Source of the DNA: F23-D06 sp963620035
GTDB taxonomy: Bacteria > Bacteroidota > Bacteroidia > Bacteroidales > WCHB1-69
DNA: 64,000 bases
Reading direction: 5' to 3'
Assembly: GCA_963620035.1 (NCBI GenBank)
Contig: CAVEXN010000011.1
Coordinates: 1-64,000 of the forward strand
The translations under genes were made by a program, and so were the position numbers. Below are positions 62,229 through 64,000 of this stretch, in pieces. The notes under the pieces were generated by a model that did no database searches, was not told the DNA's origin, and saw only the letters and a program-made list of their open reading frames with translations. Each line of letters opens with the position of its first letter. Position 1 is the first letter of the stretch.

Positions 62229-62810
62229 ATGCCGTACGACATTGACTTGCTGAAATTTAAACAGACAGAATTTGAGCCTACCGCCGGCAGGATACTGATT
62301 TCTGTCCCATACAGCAACGATGCTTTCTTCAACCGCACAGTGGTACTCCTGACAGATTATGGTCCGGAAGTCACCGCCGGACTTATTCTCAACCGTAAAT
62401 TGCGCTGCCGCGTCAACCAACTGGCGGACGGAATCAGGTCTGACGCTCCGTTGTACGTCGGCGGTCCCGTCAGGCCGCAGCATCTCTTTCTGCTGCACAA
62501 CTTTGAAAGTTGCAGTTCAGCTTTTAAAGTCGCGCCCGGTCTTTTCGTCGGTTACGACAACACCATGCTGGCTCTTATCGAACACAACGCCATTCCCACT
62601 ATGCAATACCGTTTCCTGTTAGGATATGCCGGATGGAGTCCGGGGCAGTTGGAGGAAGAACTGTGCGACAACCGCTGGGTTGTCGGGAATCCTACACCGG
62701 AACTTGTTTTCAAGACCGAACCCGAAAAAATCTGGTCAAAAGCCGTGACCATATTGGGAGATGACTATTGGCATTGGCTTAAAATTCCTAAAGATATCCA
62801 CGCTAATTGA
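62229..62810 (+). CDS. YqgE/AlgH family protein
   Basis: This 193-residue cytosolic protein matches the YqgE/AlgH family: GRILISVPYSNDAFFNRTVVLLTDYG, TAGLILNRK, YVGGPVRPQHLFLLH and FLLGYAGWSPGQLEEEL. The fold is known but the molecular function is unclear. ATG 62229 was chosen because it begins the conserved region and lies 20 bp after murG; the longer reading from 62124 is inside murG. The next gene starts 8 bp after its stop. Confidence 0.9.
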   Translation: MPYDIDLLKFKQTEFEPTAGRILISVPYSNDAFFNRTVVLLTDYGPEVTAGLILNRKLRCRVNQLADGIRSDAPLYVGGPVRPQHLFLLHNFESCSSAFKVAPGLFVGYDNTMLALIEHNAIPTMQYRFLLGYAGWSPGQLEEELCDNRWVVGNPTPELVFKTEPEKIWSKAVTILGDDYWHWLKIPKDIHAN

Positions 62811-62818
62811 GGAAAGGC

Positions 62819-63466
62819 ATGAAAAACACCCTCGCAATCATTTTCCTGCTCTCTGTGACCGCTTCGCTTTACGGGCAGCGTTCCACCACCTCCAGCAACT
62901 TCCGGGGCGGAGTTCGTGCAGGTATGACCGCCACACAGATCTCAGGCGACGACCTTATGGGATTTCATCAGGTCGGTGCCACAGCAGGAGTCTTTGCCGC
63001 ATATCCCCTCACCGACCGCGACAACCTGAAACTGCAGGCGGAGATTGACTTCACTATGAAAGGCAGCCGCAACTACACACCGCCCAGACAAGCGGCAGAC
63101 CCCGGCGCAAAATATGTACTCACGCTCGGATACCTTGAACTGCCCATACTGCTGAAATGGAAATTCGCCCGGATTACCATTATGGGGAACAGTGACTTCG
63201 AATTTGAAGCAGGTCCCTTGTTCGGCATCAACATCTTCAAGAAAGAGCGTGACGTTTACGGCATCATCAACGGCAGGCCCGACTTCCGCACCTTTGAGTT
63301 TTCCGCCGTGGCCGGGCTGTCTTGGATGTTCAACGAACATCATGGGCTGAGTTTCCGCTATGCCAACTCCATCATCCCGGTCAGGATTCCTAACTGGGTC
63401 ATCAACAGGAGAATAAAGAAACAATACAATTCCGTATTACTGTTCAGTTATTTCTACCAGTTCTGA
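62819..63466 (+). CDS. PorT-like outer-membrane beta-barrel protein
   Basis: This 215-residue protein has a signal peptide (MKNTLAIIFLLSVTASLYGQ) and an eight-strand-type barrel sequence of the outer-membrane protein beta-barrel family that includes PorT: FRGGVRAGMTATQISGDDL, VGATAGVFAAYPL, YLELPILLKWKF and a terminal LFSYFYQF. PorT itself takes part in T9SS; whether this is the PorT ortholog or a general family member cannot be told by eye. It follows yqgE closely and precedes an ECF sigma gene. Confidence 0.78.
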   Translation: MKNTLAIIFLLSVTASLYGQRSTTSSNFRGGVRAGMTATQISGDDLMGFHQVGATAGVFAAYPLTDRDNLKLQAEIDFTMKGSRNYTPPRQAADPGAKYVLTLGYLELPILLKWKFARITIMGNSDFEFEAGPLFGINIFKKERDVYGIINGRPDFRTFEFSAVAGLSWMFNEHHGLSFRYANSIIPVRIPNWVINRRIKKQYNSVLLFSYFYQF

Positions 63467-63643
63467 CCATGACCGCACGCAAACCTTTTGACATCCGGCA
63501 AAGCCATCCCTCACCAAGGAGCGGACCGGCTTACGTACTGCCGGCAGAAGCATGTTTGCGCAATCATTTCCAAAACCATTTTGCGGAAAAGAAAAAAAAC
63601 GACCAGCAACCCAAGGTTCTTTCCTTGAAATCCGTTTATAAAG

Positions 63644-64000
63644 ATGAGAACGTTTGAAAATGCGGAAATTCTCCGTTGGATTGAAGGATGCCGTGAGGGC
63701 AACCGGTGGGCGCAATATCAGTTGTTCATGCATTTTTACAGTAAAATGTTTGGCATCTGCATGCGGTATGCCGGCAGCAGGGAGGAAGCGGAGGACATGC
63801 TGAACGAAGGTTTCATGAAAGTGTTCTCCAACCTCGGAAAATACGAGAACACCGGCTCTTTCGAATCGTGGATGGCACGGGTCATGGTGAATGCTGCACT
63901 CGACTACCGCAGGAAGTACATTCCCAAAGTCACGATGTCCGAATTGACGGAAATCGAAGAGAGTTCAGAAATCGGAGCAGATGTCAACGCGGCAATCGAC
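63644..64000 (+). CDS. ECF-type RNA polymerase sigma factor, cut off by window edge
   Basis: The 119 visible codons start at ATG 63644. They contain sigma region 2: a helix around QLFMHFYSKMFGICMRYAGS, then EEAEDMLNEGFMKVFSNL with the core-binding pattern and GSFESWMARVMVNAALDYRR. Region 4 lies beyond the window. No gene is evident in the 177 bp upstream; a 62-codon reading from 63469 overlaps this start and looks random. It is the third ECF sigma factor in the window. Confidence 0.88.
   Translation, partial: MRTFENAEILRWIEGCREGNRWAQYQLFMHFYSKMFGICMRYAGSREEAEDMLNEGFMKVFSNLGKYENTGSFESWMARVMVNAALDYRRKYIPKVTMSELTEIEESSEIGADVNAAID

Noticed and set aside
63469..63657. 62-codon plus-strand frame before the last ECF sigma gene
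   Set aside because: No motif, and it overlaps the better-supported ECF start at 63644.

Overview
The window reads as chromosomal DNA of a Bacteroidota bacterium, most likely order Bacteroidales. It carries a type IX secretion (T9SS) core cluster (porP-gldK-gldL-gldM-gldN order), T9SS type A and type B sorting domains on cargo, TAnnTTTG-type -7 promoter boxes, Skp-like and PorT-like envelope proteins, and LPS (KDO, heptose) genes. Proteolysis and amino-acid genes are prominent (OPT oligopeptide transporter, Xaa-Pro aminopeptidase, M16 and M28 family proteins, tryptophanase), which suggests an asaccharolytic or peptide-fermenting lifestyle; that is inference. I see no rRNA, tRNA, CRISPR array, complete insertion sequence or prophage. 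Genes are tightly packed, often with 4-bp ATGA or GTGA overlaps.

Layout: 1-3764 (minus): a collagen-like surface protein cut by the window edge, a small T9SS type A cargo, and a two-gene parvulin-type periplasmic folding operon. 3977-15402 (plus): OPT transporter, deoxynucleoside kinase, kdsB, an HU-like/SPOR membrane protein, pssA, LOG-family hydrolase, holB, Xaa-Pro aminopeptidase, a P-loop protein, a transglutaminase-like protein, rmuC. 15574-16158 (minus): 3-methyladenine glycosylase. 16253-21099 (plus): an overlapping set of ECF sigma factor, a membrane-anchored protein ending in a T9SS type B sorting domain, a degenerate M16 protein and a large fibronectin-like type B cargo. This is the most unusual cluster in the window.

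21106-28776 (minus): LysM-tailed hydrolase, DUF3109 protein, tryptophanase, YwqK/MORN-like protein, Skp-like protein, recQ, hldD. 28861-34823 (minus): the T9SS core operon. 34824-36244: an AT-rich island holding an unrecognised 242-residue protein and, on the opposite strand, two tiny overlapping reading frames, one with an unusually strong Shine-Dalgarno sequence. 36245-39688 (minus): a 1147-residue outer-membrane protein.

39763-64000 (plus): an orphan C-terminal half of transketolase, an ECF sigma/short membrane protein/Spy-like trio, a polysaccharide-deacetylase-like protein with a perfect internal hairpin, tcdA, a TonB-receptor-like protein with two tandem DUF5689 lipoproteins, ribBA, a porin paired with a Gate-domain membrane protein, lepA (predicted almost leaderless), an AddB-like nuclease, a glutaminyl-cyclase-like M28 lipoprotein, aspartate kinase, murG, yqgE, a PorT-like barrel, and the start of a third ECF sigma factor.

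Three ECF sigma factors with neighbouring membrane or periplasmic partners, the T9SS core and several T9SS cargo proteins make envelope biogenesis and its surveillance the main theme. Assignments rest on reading motifs by eye; no database search was run.
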